Shown piece after piece: positions 15,901 to 24,426 of a DNA stretch of 64,000 nucleotides (position 1 is its first letter; every line of letters begins with the position of its first letter). The notes beneath the pieces were generated by a model. The model did no database searches. It had not been told where the DNA came from and saw only the letters and a list, made by a program, of their open reading frames with translations. Both the position numbers and the translations under genes were made by a program. Source of the DNA: Desulfovibrio mangrovi (GTDB lineage Bacteria > Desulfobacterota > Desulfovibrionia > Desulfovibrionales > Desulfovibrionaceae); NCBI RefSeq assembly GCF_026230175.1, contig NZ_CP104208.1:496001-560000 (forward strand), in the 5' to 3' direction.

Positions 15901-16865
15901 TTCAGCTTGGGTGGCATCAGGCCGAGAAACTCGGTGAACTGCTCCGGTGAAAGGAAAAGCAAGGCCGGATAGAACTGGTTACGCTCCTTGGTGAACTTAC
16001 GCATTACCAGCAGGAATATGCTGATAAGATTGGGGACGTTCAGCACGACCATGGTGAACAGGGCGTCTTTGCGCACCTGGGGCTTGTCGTGGTGCGCAAG
16101 TTTTACAAGTACTTTGAGCAGTGGCTGTGACAGAGGGGTCAGCGGGTTGGTTCGGAGAGCCTGTAGCAGGCGTGCGATTTGCCCGGTGTCCGTTTCTGCC
16201 GTAATGCGTGTGAATGTGTTGGTTGAGGGAGCCTGCTCCATGATGCAGAGGGCCGTGGCAGCAAGGCTGGCGAGTTCCGGCGAGATGGGCGATTCCACCA
16301 GGGCAATGCACTGCTGGTGCATTTTCAGGTGAGCCAGCCGTTCCGCCATCTGCAGGTTGAGTATGCGTTTCGCCGCGTGCAGGCTGTTCATGAAGAGGAG
16401 CAGTTCATGAAAGGGCCATGTGGAGCTTTGTTCAAGGAATGCCAGACACCATCTGCCGAGAGGCAGTTCGGGACCAATGCCGTTACGCAGTACCTCATGG
16501 GTCAGCAGAAGCTTTGTGGGCAGGGGCAGGCTGTTGAGCGTGGGTTCGCAGAAATTGAACGGCAGAGTCGTGCTGATAAGGTGGCGTATGGCGTGGTTCC
16601 AGCAGGCGACCGGCATGGAGAGCCAGAAGTGGAGGCAGGGGCCGAGCAGGGGCGCAGCTGATTCCTGAGCAGCGATGCGTCTGACCGCAATAGCCATGGG
16701 GACTGTCTCCTGCGGAGCGTAGCCATGTTCGGCTTCATAGGCGGCCACTGCGGATTGTGCCTCGGCCAGCAGCATAGAAACCTCTCCGGGAGGCTGGGCG
16801 CAAACGTCATGCGTTTTTCGCAGTCTGGCGAGCAGGTCGCCGAGTATGTTTGTTTTTTGTTGCAT
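12981..16865 (-). CDS. Class I adenylate cyclase with pentapeptide repeats
   Basis: 1294 residues, far larger than E. coli CyaA (848). Three regions: residues 1-420, helical and Leu-rich, HEAT-like in parts (KLAHHDKPQVRKDALFTMVV); residues about 426-620, a pentapeptide-repeat beta-helix with many A/C-(D/N/S)-(L/F)-xx units (for example FKDCTFSNCRFESCDADRS); residues about 650-1290, a class I adenylate cyclase core with YTIGSVGSIAMTSDSDIDYW near residue 760, matching the GS…S-D-x-D-x-W nucleotidyltransferase signature. It should convert ATP to cAMP in the cytoplasm, with the beta-helix serving in binding or localisation. No transmembrane segment seen. Probably monocistronic and divergent from the aminotransferase. 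Confidence 0.88.
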   Translation of the reverse strand: MQQKTNILGDLLARLRKTHDVCAQPPGEVSMLLAEAQSAVAAYEAEHGYAPQETVPMAIAVRRIAAQESAAPLLGPCLHFWLSMPVACWNHAIRHLISTTLPFNFCEPTLNSLPLPTKLLLTHEVLRNGIGPELPLGRWCLAFLEQSSTWPFHELLLFMNSLHAAKRILNLQMAERLAHLKMHQQCIALVESPISPELASLAATALCIMEQAPSTNTFTRITAETDTGQIARLLQALRTNPLTPLSQPLLKVLVKLAHHDKPQVRKDALFTMVVLNVPNLISIFLLVMRKFTKERNQFYPALLFLSPEQFTEFLGLMPPKLKQDALGYLLHLFMNGASDLASHSMTTATQLLKNLPPEPAAALKAFVLSCHKKRYIEPLASATRPQRTPAKRPKQEDSPLFGKKKSTPEEVFLQALTIPSSRINNKDFATLQLQGQSLLGLDFQDVTFARASFQKCSFDQCMFKRTDLTEAVFKDCTFSNCRFESCDADRSLFDTCSFYDCTFMDVSAVESDFYRSIFCRISADHLQLSSAHIHSTNWTEVRMGESVFWETSFTRAQFSATHFDLCDFTRASFFYSILRGCTFRESTFNHNVFERTKAEHTFSSAGNYYRCNFRQTTCDEPHLLMSAEHQRFNELMELATTIPPSAVPKWCRTVEPLAEHVIGCILQFRNVVRSRYHFLRQNGQRIGLTHGTLDTQRSNFFTLLPLLLQTRLFEKQFAPGTKWPICTITGYAPTLETLRIARSLFKADPLEDLPAPTVTVDAIYTIGSVGSIAMTSDSDIDYWISLDPKTSDSKTLKALSTKLERISEWAEQAFGLETTFFVMNRNAIISNDFGISDKESSGSAQALLLKEEFYRTALKVCGRDLAWWAMPPNADAQKHAEQLEQLAALPFHSGDCFVDFGLVEAIPAEEYFGAALWQIVKAFKNPFKSVMKLGILEAYLSRPETPLLCESIKHHVVQGNRKVLKTDPYVTLMRTLQEHYQTSGNRDAATLLQTAFMAKLNASGTGRSAENRLLDTLRTRAIKELYGTETQIRQHDFLQAKLLGDKLNTFFLKSYASLQQKLEAQQITARISPEDVTRLGRKIFAAFAPQADKVTRLPFVNSMGRTIRELMFKKDTTPGKKKKWIAMGLPQGVASRRESFLEVKTESDPIRLIAWIVANGLFYPGMHVEVDMSMSPIAAQDISSLLQGLYEFFPKSALETDTEETLKSEKILKAYLAPNFALPRDTTVHKQLSVVYVTNWGEMFCKTVDVADSTVLTKACRIFLAKELPRSLTMDADLQCLIPYKSRTPRISIV

Positions 16866-17088
16866 AGCCCGCTTGGAATGCTGGTCTGTCCATGAAAAGT
16901 ATAGTGTACGGGCGTGACGTTCAACCTCAAATGATATTGCCCGCTTGATTAACTATATTGCGCTGCTGTGCGGCTGGTCAAGTCGACAAGAAAAAAGAGG
17001 GGTATGCATCCGGAACAATTTGGTATAATCCAGCTTGGGCGGTTTTGCCGCAATGGTGTAGAATGATGCAGCTCAGGAGGCCGGTTAT

Positions 17089-18255
17089 ATGAAGGTGGCA
17101 TGTGTAGAGACTTCGCGTACGAAAGATATCAAGCCATTTTATGTCATGGATGTGCTGGAGCGCGCCCACGCCATGGAGCGTGAGGGTAAGAGCATTATCC
17201 ACCTGCAGGTCGGGGAGCCGGATTTTGACGTTCCCATGCCGGTGCGTGACGCCGTGTGCAGGGCTATGTATGACGGACGTACGCATTATACGCATTCCAT
17301 GGGAACCATGGACCTCAGGGAAGCCATTGCCGAGGATTATCTCAAGCGCTACGGCGTGGAAATTTCTCCCGAACAGATCGTTGTAACCAACGGCACCTCT
17401 CCGGCCATGTCGCTACTTTTCGGTGCGTTGCTCGAGCAGGGCGACGAGATTATTCTTTCCGACCCGCATTACGCCTGTTACCCGAGCTTCATCACCTTCA
17501 ACGGCGGCGTTCCCGTGAAGGTTCCGGTTTTTGAGGAGGACGGCTTCCAGTACCGTGCCGCCGCCATCCGCGAGAAGATGACGGGCCGCACCAAGGCCAT
17601 CTTCATCAACTCGCCCTCCAACCCCACCGGCAACCTGCTTTCGCCGGAGCGCATGCGCAAGATTGCGGACATGGACGTGCCCATCATCTCTGACGAGATT
17701 TATCACGGGCTCGTGTATGAGGGCGAGGAGCACTCTATTCTCGAATACACGGACAACGCTTTCGTCTTCAATGGCTTTTCAAAGCTGTATGCCATGACCG
17801 GGCTGCGTCTGGGCTACCTCATTGCTCCCAAGCAGTGCATGCGCACACTCAACAAGCTGTGCCAGAACTTCTTCATCTCTCCCAACGCCGTTTCGCAGTG
17901 CGCCGGTATTGCGGCTTTGCGCGAATGCGATGCGGAAGTGGCGAAGATGAAGCTGATATACAACGAACGACGCAAGTTCATGATTCGTCGGCTCAAGGAA
18001 ATAGGCTTCGGCATCACCGTGGAGCCCACCGGTGCGTTTTACGTGCTGGGCAATGCGCGCCATTGGTCCGGAGATTCCTACAAGTTCGCTTTCGAGATTC
18101 TGGAGAATGCCCACGTGGGCGTTACGCCGGGCATCGACTTCGGTCAGGGCGCGGAGGGCTACATCCGTTTCTCCTACGCCAACTCGCTGGAGAACATCAA
18201 CGAGGGCATGAACCGTCTGGAACGCTTCATCAAGGAGCGTTTCGGCTCCCGCTAG
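17089..18255 (+). CDS. PLP-dependent aminotransferase, class I/II
   Basis: 388 residues from the ATG at 17089 (CAGGAGG upstream). Fold type I PLP enzyme: VGEPDFDVP near residue 39, NGTSPAMSLLFGALL near 100, SPSNPTGNLL near 171, and the PLP-binding lysine in FNGFSKLYAMTGLRLGY (about residue 230). Substrate is probably aspartate/aromatic or another 2-amino acid with 2-oxoglutarate; specificity cannot be fixed. A perfect TATAAT at 17024-17029 could be the promoter -10 element, although no good -35 is seen. The methyltransferase gene follows after 22 bases. Confidence 0.93.
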   Translation: MKVACVETSRTKDIKPFYVMDVLERAHAMEREGKSIIHLQVGEPDFDVPMPVRDAVCRAMYDGRTHYTHSMGTMDLREAIAEDYLKRYGVEISPEQIVVTNGTSPAMSLLFGALLEQGDEIILSDPHYACYPSFITFNGGVPVKVPVFEEDGFQYRAAAIREKMTGRTKAIFINSPSNPTGNLLSPERMRKIADMDVPIISDEIYHGLVYEGEEHSILEYTDNAFVFNGFSKLYAMTGLRLGYLIAPKQCMRTLNKLCQNFFISPNAVSQCAGIAALRECDAEVAKMKLIYNERRKFMIRRLKEIGFGITVEPTGAFYVLGNARHWSGDSYKFAFEILENAHVGVTPGIDFGQGAEGYIRFSYANSLENINEGMNRLERFIKERFGSR

Positions 18256-18277
18256 CATCAGTCGGACAAGAAATCCC

Positions 18278-18895
18278 ATGGACGAATACGCCCGTATTGC
18301 CCCGTACTACGACCTGCTGCTCAATCCTTTTCTGGATTCGGTGAGGCAGCGTGTGGTGGAACAATGCGGGCGTTTTGGCGCTGTCCGCGTGCTTGATGTG
18401 TGTTGCGGGACGGCACGGCAGGCGGGGTTTTGTTTTGCTTCGGCTATGAACTATGCCGGGGCGGATGTTTCGGACGCCATGCTGGGAGCAGCCCGCAGGG
18501 CGTACGCAGATTCGGCTGTCCTGCCGTCTCTGGTCCGTGCCGACTGCACGCAGCTGCCCTTTGCCGACGGTTGCTTTGACGTAGCCGTTATTGCCTTTGC
18601 CCTGCACGAAAAGCCGTTAACCATGGCTGAGGGCATTGTGCGCGAGGCTCAGCGTGTGGCCCGCCACTGCATGCTGGTGGATTACACCTTGGCTGAACGT
18701 AATCTGGAATTGCCCTTTCAGTGGCTCATGCAGGTGCCGGAGCGGATGGCGGGCGGGGAGCACTGGCGATGCTACAGGGATTTCATGCGTGCAGGAGCCC
18801 TGCAGGGGATGGTGCACAGGTTGGGGCTGCCTGTTATTGAGCGTACGCGGTTGTTCGGCGGCGGTGCCGCCATCTATGTGTGTGGTCCGGTCTGA
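18278..18895 (+). CDS. Class I SAM-dependent methyltransferase
   Basis: 205 residues. Motif I is VRVLDVCCGTARQ near residue 31, then AGADVSDAMLGAAR (acidic loop) near 62, LPFADGCFDVAVIAFALHEK near 95, and a C-terminal region of the ubiE/Methyltransf_11 type. Substrate unknown. It starts 22 bases after the aminotransferase stop and is probably in the same transcript; convergent with the HAD gene that ends 17 bases downstream. Confidence 0.87.
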   Translation: MDEYARIAPYYDLLLNPFLDSVRQRVVEQCGRFGAVRVLDVCCGTARQAGFCFASAMNYAGADVSDAMLGAARRAYADSAVLPSLVRADCTQLPFADGCFDVAVIAFALHEKPLTMAEGIVREAQRVARHCMLVDYTLAERNLELPFQWLMQVPERMAGGEHWRCYRDFMRAGALQGMVHRLGLPVIERTRLFGGGAAIYVCGPV

Positions 18896-18912
18896 TAACG
18901 GACAGCGTTTCT

Positions 18913-19626
18913 TCAGGCTGTCCGCGGCAGATAGGTGCCCTGCAACGCTTTGTATAATTCCAGACAATTGCCTGCAACGAAGTCGGGGTGGGCTGCCACC
19001 AGCACCTCGCGTGAGGCGTTTCCGCTGGCTACGCCAGCCGTGAGTGTGCCGCCCGCCTTGCCTGTTTCAATGTCCATGGGGTGATCGCCCACCATCAGGC
19101 TGTGCTGCGGCTGGGTGCCCGTGTGAGAAAGGGCGCGCAGCAGATGGTCCGGGTCGGGTTTGACTCTGGGCACATCCTCCCGCGCCAGCAGGCAGGCGCA
19201 ATAATCAAGCATATCCGGAAAGACCGTGAGTACCGCCTTGCGGCAGTTGCGGGTTATGACGCCCACGGAAATATTCTGCGCCTTCAGATCGGCGAGCAGG
19301 GGGCGCGTCCATGGAAACAGGCTGCCCCGCGAGGCGGCTTCCACCTCCACATCTTCAATGGCAGCATGGGCTGCCGTTATGATGGCCTGAGCGGTTGTCG
19401 TGCAATGTGCCGCAATGCAGGTGCCGGCGAGTTCCAGCCATTCCAGCACGGGGCGTCCGTCGTCTTCCGGCAGGGCGGGCATGGCCTCCGGTGTTCCGTT
19501 CCAAACCTTGCGTAGTGCCTTGTGGGCTGCGGTCAAGGCGTTGCGGCGCATGACGCCGAAGTCCAGCGTGAGATGGGCCAGAGTACCGTCAAAATCGAAA
19601 ATCATGGCTTGCACGTGAGTGGGCAT
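18913..19626 (-). CDS. HAD-superfamily phosphatase
   Basis: 237 residues if started at the ATG at 19626 (MPTHVQAMIFDFDGTLA); an upstream ATG at 19659 adds 11 residues. Neither has a strong ribosome-binding site. Motif I DFDGTL with both catalytic aspartates, motif II GVITRN, motif III lysine in RVKPDPDHLL, and motif IV MVGDHPMDI are all present, as in phosphoglycolate phosphatase-like enzymes. The cap domain lies between residues about 20 and 90. Substrate unknown. Confidence 0.88.
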   Translation of the reverse strand: MPTHVQAMIFDFDGTLAHLTLDFGVMRRNALTAAHKALRKVWNGTPEAMPALPEDDGRPVLEWLELAGTCIAAHCTTTAQAIITAAHAAIEDVEVEAASRGSLFPWTRPLLADLKAQNISVGVITRNCRKAVLTVFPDMLDYCACLLAREDVPRVKPDPDHLLRALSHTGTQPQHSLMVGDHPMDIETGKAGGTLTAGVASGNASREVLVAAHPDFVAGNCLELYKALQGTYLPRTA

Positions 19627-19707
19627 TGTCGTATCCGGTTTGTAACAATCACGATTCATGGTTCAAGAACCATACACAGCCGCCCGTTAGCACAAGGAGG
19701 GGGTCCC

Positions 19708-20859
19708 ATGCGGTCTGAGTATGATGTCGTCGTTGTCGGGGGCGGTCCCGCCGGGGCAACTGCCGCGCTTGCCGTGGCCCGTTGCGGGTTTTCCGTGCTG
19801 GTGGTCGAGGCGCTCGACGTGCCGCGCGAAAAGCTCTGCGGTGGCTTGTTGTCGCGCAAGACGGTGCGTATCGTCAACCGCCTCCATGGGACCACGGATG
19901 AAGATCTTGTCAGGCTCGGTATCATCAATTTTTCTTCGCATGGCTACCGGATTGTCTTTGATAATGCCCCGTTGTGCGACGATGTCTACAACTACCCCTT
20001 TCATTTTGTGGAACGTGCCGTGCTGGATGCATGGCTGCTTGAGCAGGCCTGCGCCGCCGGAGCGGAATTGTGTTCGGGCGTGCCCGTCAGCGACGTGAAT
20101 CTGGCTGCTGGCCTTGTGAGGCTGCGTGATGGCCGTATCATCCGTGCCCGCCGCATCATCGGGGCCGATGGGGCCAACAGTGTGGTACGGCGTGCATTTC
20201 CCGTAGACAAAAGGGCATGGGCCCGTTCCCTCGCCTCCACGGTCGAGGTGCGCATTCCGCGAGACCGCTACCCAAGGCCGGTGGACGTGCCCGAAGTGCA
20301 CATAGGTCCTATTGCCGAAGGGTACGGATGGGTATTTCCCAACCGCGAAACCGTCGTGGTGGGGTTGGGGGGACGTATGCCAAAGGGCGGCAACATTGCG
20401 GCCCTGTTCCGTGTGTTTTGCCGTGAGTTGGGGATACGGGACATGGACTCCATGACGCTCCGTGGACATCCCTTGCCTTTCGGCAACTATCTGCCGCGTC
20501 TTGTGCAGGGCAAAGGTCTGCTTGCGGGAGATGCGGGGGGGCTTGTGGAGCCGGTGTTCGGCGAGGGCATCTATTTTGCCATCCGTTCCGGTGAAGCGGC
20601 GGCCGAGGCAGTCTGCCATGCATTCAGGTCAGGCCAATCCGTCGAGTCGGAGTATATGCGCAGCATAAGGGATGACGTGTACGGCGAAATTCGCGGTTCG
20701 CGCTGTATGCAGCGTTTTCTCTACTTTTTTGACCGCAACGGTCTTAATCCGCTGGTCAAGTGGGGCGTGCACTACGGCAGGGATATCCTGCTGGACGTCA
20801 TTCACGGCAGACGCTCGTTCCGTTTCTTCCGGAAAGTGGTGGAAGAACAGTCGCGCTAG
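19708..20859 (+). CDS. Geranylgeranyl reductase-family flavoprotein
   Basis: 383 residues from the ATG at 19708, with AAGGAGGGG nine bases upstream; a longer frame upstream looks spurious. N-terminal Rossmann FAD motif VVVVGGGPAGATAALAVA, then the family-specific PREKLCGGLLS near residue 47 and the second FAD motif LLAGDAGGLVEPVFGEGI near residue 270. Such enzymes reduce isoprenoid double bonds (menaquinone side chain, lipids) or act on related substrates. No obvious isoprenoid genes flank it, so the substrate stays open. Confidence 0.88.
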   Translation: MRSEYDVVVVGGGPAGATAALAVARCGFSVLVVEALDVPREKLCGGLLSRKTVRIVNRLHGTTDEDLVRLGIINFSSHGYRIVFDNAPLCDDVYNYPFHFVERAVLDAWLLEQACAAGAELCSGVPVSDVNLAAGLVRLRDGRIIRARRIIGADGANSVVRRAFPVDKRAWARSLASTVEVRIPRDRYPRPVDVPEVHIGPIAEGYGWVFPNRETVVVGLGGRMPKGGNIAALFRVFCRELGIRDMDSMTLRGHPLPFGNYLPRLVQGKGLLAGDAGGLVEPVFGEGIYFAIRSGEAAAEAVCHAFRSGQSVESEYMRSIRDDVYGEIRGSRCMQRFLYFFDRNGLNPLVKWGVHYGRDILLDVIHGRRSFRFFRKVVEEQSR

Positions 20860-20892
20860 ATCTGCTCCTGATGCCTGTCATGCAGAAGGGGA

Positions 20893-20920
20893 AGCGCCCC
20901 TCTTCACCATTCGGGGCGCT
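20893..20920. terminator. Weak hairpin between convergent genes
   Basis: An 8-bp stem AGCGCCCC / GGGGCGCT with a 12-base loop separates the flavoprotein and DUF3179 genes; neither side has a strong T run. Confidence 0.4.
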
Positions 20921-20952
20921 GTATTCCTGTCGATAATGCCTGTGACAGCAGC

Positions 20953-22101
20953 TTACTGCCTGGGAATGATCTCTGCGTTGGGGAAGAAACCCACCCACGC
21001 AAACCACATGCAATCCATGCTTGCCACGGGGGGCAGCACGGCCCCGCGCAATACGCCGAAGAGGGCTTCTCCGTCATAGGACCACTCCGAGTGAGTCGCC
21101 TTGTCCAGCAGCTTGTCGTTTTGGATGAAGAAATCGACGGTCCGTTCCGCGGCAATGCGTTCGTAGACCCTGACGGTTGCCAGCTTTCTGTCCCACACGG
21201 CCACCATGGGGGTCACACCCAGCGAAAAGTTCACGGCTCCTTCGCGGCGCACCACCGAGTGGGGCAGGGCGTAGTAGAGGCCGTCCTGTTCAAGGGCCGC
21301 AATGCGCTCCTTGGGGGGCAGGCGATTATCCCTGTTCAGTACGGGGTAGGTGATCTGCTGGGTATTGTAGTAGGAGTCCCTGCTGGAATATGAGCCGTAT
21401 GGATCGCTGCCGTAGCGTCTGTTGAAGCCTGTGGCGCGTGAAAGCACCATGGCATCGGGGTAGGCTCGGGCGGCGCGTTCCCATGTGGTCCAGATGAGGG
21501 GGAAGCGGTCCAGTTTGGTGCCCAGCATGGGGCCCTCTATGGCGATGCCGAGCAGTTGCGGCCACAGGCTGCCGGTGGCTCTGTCGAACAGTACCGTGTT
21601 GGCATTCAGCAGGCTGCCGGAGACGCCGAAGCTGGTGTCGAAACGTCCGGCTCTGGCGTGGTAGCCGACAAGACCTCCGCTGAGCGGGCTGTAGGTGATG
21701 CTTACCCGTACGCCGTCAATTTCTTCGTTGACTACCTCATGGTATACCATGATGCGTTGCGGGTAGATGCGTATGGCACCCGGAAAGCGGGCCACGAAGA
21801 CCTGGTCCTCGTCATCCATGCTGAGTGCGGCGTCCGCTACCGGCAGGTAGGCAGGTTTAGTGAGCGAGGGAATCTGGTCCGGTTTCACGCCCGTATCTAC
21901 CAGTTGGTCGGCCATGCGGCGCAGGGCCGCAGGGTCGGGAGCTTCGGCATGGGAGGCGGCGGGGGACAACGATAGCATAAGCAGGCAGAGACAGGTGCAT
22001 GCAGCCTTAAAGGAAACCCTCCGGCCCGAAAACAAGCGCGCCAAAGGTTTCACCTGGTGTAGCCGCAGTACCAACGTAGCTGTTTGCAAGCAGTGTATCA
22101 T
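20953..22101 (-). CDS. DUF3179 domain-containing exported protein
   Basis: 382 residues from the ATG at 22101, chosen because TAAGGAGG lies about eleven bases upstream; the open frame continues further but crosses the divergent galE promoter. A signal-like segment (AACTCLCLLMLSLSPAASHA, about 33-52) precedes the mature protein. The body matches DUF3179: IRIYPQRIMVYHEVVNEEIDG, then YSPLSGGLVGY, LLNANTVLFDRATGSLWPQ and a C-terminal MWFAWVGFFP. The family is widespread in envelopes, but its function is not known. Divergent from galE. Confidence 0.82.
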   Translation of the reverse strand: MIHCLQTATLVLRLHQVKPLARLFSGRRVSFKAACTCLCLLMLSLSPAASHAEAPDPAALRRMADQLVDTGVKPDQIPSLTKPAYLPVADAALSMDDEDQVFVARFPGAIRIYPQRIMVYHEVVNEEIDGVRVSITYSPLSGGLVGYHARAGRFDTSFGVSGSLLNANTVLFDRATGSLWPQLLGIAIEGPMLGTKLDRFPLIWTTWERAARAYPDAMVLSRATGFNRRYGSDPYGSYSSRDSYYNTQQITYPVLNRDNRLPPKERIAALEQDGLYYALPHSVVRREGAVNFSLGVTPMVAVWDRKLATVRVYERIAAERTVDFFIQNDKLLDKATHSEWSYDGEALFGVLRGAVLPPVASMDCMWFAWVGFFPNAEIIPRQ

Positions 22102-22284
22102 GTGGTATATAGCCTCCTTAAAGCAGGGTACTGCAACTGTGCATGCATGGCAACAGCATGACAGCAAAGGGGGGATTCCGGATGACAGGCTTGACCGTTT
22201 CCGGTACTGGTCCCATCCTTTGAAACGCCGGGTTGCATTTGTTCCGGCGGCAGACCCAGAACCATTACAGTGAGGTATGTGGCC

Positions 22285-23283
22285 GTGAGTACACCCATGA
22301 ATGTACTTGTTTGCGGCGGGGCGGGGTACATAGGCTCCCACATGGTGAAGCTGCTGCAGTTGCAGGGGCATTCTCCCATTGTGTTCGACAATCTTTCCAC
22401 GGGGCATGAAGAAGCCGTGCCTCCGGAACTGCTTGTTCTCGGCGATCTGCGCGACAAGTCTTCCCTGCGGCGTGTTCTTGCGGAACACTCCTTCGATGCG
22501 GTCATGCATTTTGCCGCCAAGAGCATCGTGCCCGAATCCGTGGCAGAGCCCGCGGCCTATTACGAGAATAACGTGGTGGGCACGTTGAACCTGCTTGAGG
22601 CCATGCGGGAAGAGGGCATACAGCGCTTTGTGTTTTCCTCAACGGCTGCAGTGTACGGCAATCCCGTTGCCGGAACCGGCAGCTCCCTGATTGATGAACA
22701 GCACTCCCTTGCCCCTCTCAATCCTTATGGACGCAGCAAGCTGCAGGTGGAGCAGGCGTTGCAGGATTATGCGCAGGCCTACGGTTTCCGCTCGGTCACC
22801 TTCCGCTATTTCAATGCCGCCGGTGCTGATCCTTCCGGCGATTTGGGCGAATCCCACGATCCCGAAACGCATCTCATTCCCAACACGCTCAAGGCCATTC
22901 TGGGCACGGGGCCGCAGCTCAAGGTTTTCGGCGACGACTACGAAACGCCGGATGGCACCTGCGTTCGGGATTATATCCATGTGAACGACCTTGCGGACGC
23001 GCATTTGCGGGCTCTCATCCATATGCGAGAGAATGAGGGTGCTCATGTGTTCAACCTTGGCAACGGGCTCGGTTTCTCCGTGAAGGAGGTGCTGAACGCC
23101 GCCGCAGAAGTAACCGGCAGGGAGGTGCCTCACGAAATGGCTCCCCGTCGTGCCGGAGACGCTGCCGTGCTGGTTGCGGACAGTGCCAAGGCGCGCGAGG
23201 TGCTGGGCTGGGCTCCCGAGTTTACGGATGTGCGTCAGATTATCGAAACCGCATGGCGCTGGCATAACGATCAGCGTTTTTAG
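22285..23283 (+). CDS. galE: UDP-glucose 4-epimerase
   Basis: Interconverts UDP-glucose and UDP-galactose for surface polysaccharides. About 332 residues from the GTG at 22285 (GAGG nine bases upstream); the ATG at 22297 and the GTG at 22270 are alternatives. Short-chain dehydrogenase features: NAD motif VLVCGGAGYIGSHMV near the start, FDNLSTGH, catalytic Ser in FSSTAAVYG, and the YxxxK pair in NPYGRSKLQVE near residue 146. The GalE signature AAGADPSGDLGE also fits. A strong terminator follows. Confidence 0.93.
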   Translation: MSTPMNVLVCGGAGYIGSHMVKLLQLQGHSPIVFDNLSTGHEEAVPPELLVLGDLRDKSSLRRVLAEHSFDAVMHFAAKSIVPESVAEPAAYYENNVVGTLNLLEAMREEGIQRFVFSSTAAVYGNPVAGTGSSLIDEQHSLAPLNPYGRSKLQVEQALQDYAQAYGFRSVTFRYFNAAGADPSGDLGESHDPETHLIPNTLKAILGTGPQLKVFGDDYETPDGTCVRDYIHVNDLADAHLRALIHMRENEGAHVFNLGNGLGFSVKEVLNAAAEVTGREVPHEMAPRRAGDAAVLVADSAKAREVLGWAPEFTDVRQIIETAWRWHNDQRF

Positions 23284-23306
23284 CGGATTTCAGATTCGTT
23301 GGTATG

Positions 23307-23333
23307 AAGGCAGCCGCTTGGCTGCCTTTTTTT
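23307..23333 (+). terminator. Terminator of galE
   Basis: AAGGCAGCC / GGCTGCCTT stem with a short GCTT loop followed by T7, 24 bases beyond the galE stop. Confidence 0.9.
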
Positions 23334-23414
23334 ATGAGGTTTGTTGGCAACACGCCGACAGCGTGTTTTTTCCTGTTTCCTTCTGAAGAACGGCGTGTTT
23401 TTTGTTGTACGGGC

Positions 23415-23441
23415 TTAAGAATTTTCAGGCAGAACCGATAT
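23415..23441 (+). promoter_or_regulatory. Candidate flagellar sigma-28 promoter
   Basis: TTAAGAAT, 11 bases, ACCGATAT. Compared with the sigma-28 (FliA) consensus TAAAGTTT-N11-GCCGATAA this has the CCGAT core and correct spacing; it lies about 75 bases before the first FlgO-family gene. This agrees with a flagellar role for the operon. Confidence 0.55.
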
Positions 23442-23517
23442 GCTTGGACAGAAGGATCCAGCCGGAAACAGCAAAGGTCAGCATGGATGCAGGCCGTCCG
23501 GTTCAGGGAGGACAGGG

Positions 23518-24417
23518 ATGTCTCTTATATCATTACGAAATATTTCGGCACTGCTGCTTGCAGTGGCCGTAGCATTGCCTGCCGTGGCGGACGATGGTGG
23601 CAACAACGCGGGGACCTTGTCTCCTGTTGGTGCCTATTCCGCGCAGGGGCCGGTCATGAATGCCATGGAGTACACGGGCGTTGCCGAGGAATTCGATCCC
23701 GGCACGGCCATGCGTGTGGACCCCAAACAGGAGTCCATGGTGCTTGATGGGGCAACCGTTCCCATGCATGTCATGCGGAAGCTGGACAGCGGCGTCATGC
23801 TGCCGGACGGCAGAGGCGGCATGATCTGGAAAGAGGGCGTGCGTCCTGATCCGAATCTTGAGCACGTTGCGGCCCGTGAGATGAAACTGAAAGTGCGCGA
23901 ATTGGCAGACCAGCTTCTTGCCGGTCTCGACCGTCGTGCCTTGCGGGGTGTGACCGCCATGCCCATTTCGCTCGTGAATCAGGATGACTTTGAGGAAAGT
24001 TCGTCATTCGGACGCTATATCGCTGAGGCCTTGTTCTACGAGTTCAACCAGCGTGGATTTCCCGTGCGTGAATATCGCGCTGAAAGCCAGTTGAGCCTGC
24101 GTCACGGACAGGGCGAGTTTCTCCTTTCCCGTCAGCAGCAGCGCATCTATGCCGATAGTCCTACTGCCATGTTCGTGGCGGGTACCTACTACCATGACAA
24201 GCAGAACGTGTTTGTAAACGTGCGCATGTTCCGAGCTGCGGACGGCATGGTGCTGCGGACGGCACAGCTCGTGTTCCCGCAGACCGGAGTTTCCAAACGC
24301 ATGCTCGCCAACACCGGCAATCGTCTGGAAGAAACCTATGTCGGCATGCAGGACTATCAAACCATGACCCGCGCCACGGATCTGACCGCACTGGATCTGG
24401 GCGAGGATTTTCATTAG
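23518..24417 (+). CDS. FlgO-family outer membrane/flagellar protein
   Basis: 299 residues from the ATG at 23518 (CAGGGAGGACAG upstream). A signal peptide (ISALLLAVAVALPAVA) ends near residue 24. The mature N-terminal half (about 25-130) has a sequence I do not recognise; the C-terminal part from about 135 (MKLKVRELADQLL … SFGRYIAEALFYEFNQRGFPV … GEFLLSRQQQRIY … VFVNVRMFRAADGMVL) matches the FlgO domain. In Vibrio, FlgO is an outer-membrane component of the flagellar T/H-ring region. First gene of a three-gene operon below a sigma-28-like promoter. Role in flagellar assembly is inferred from family. Confidence 0.8.
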   Translation: MSLISLRNISALLLAVAVALPAVADDGGNNAGTLSPVGAYSAQGPVMNAMEYTGVAEEFDPGTAMRVDPKQESMVLDGATVPMHVMRKLDSGVMLPDGRGGMIWKEGVRPDPNLEHVAAREMKLKVRELADQLLAGLDRRALRGVTAMPISLVNQDDFEESSSFGRYIAEALFYEFNQRGFPVREYRAESQLSLRHGQGEFLLSRQQQRIYADSPTAMFVAGTYYHDKQNVFVNVRMFRAADGMVLRTAQLVFPQTGVSKRMLANTGNRLEETYVGMQDYQTMTRATDLTALDLGEDFH

Positions 24418-24426
24418 GGGGCGCGT

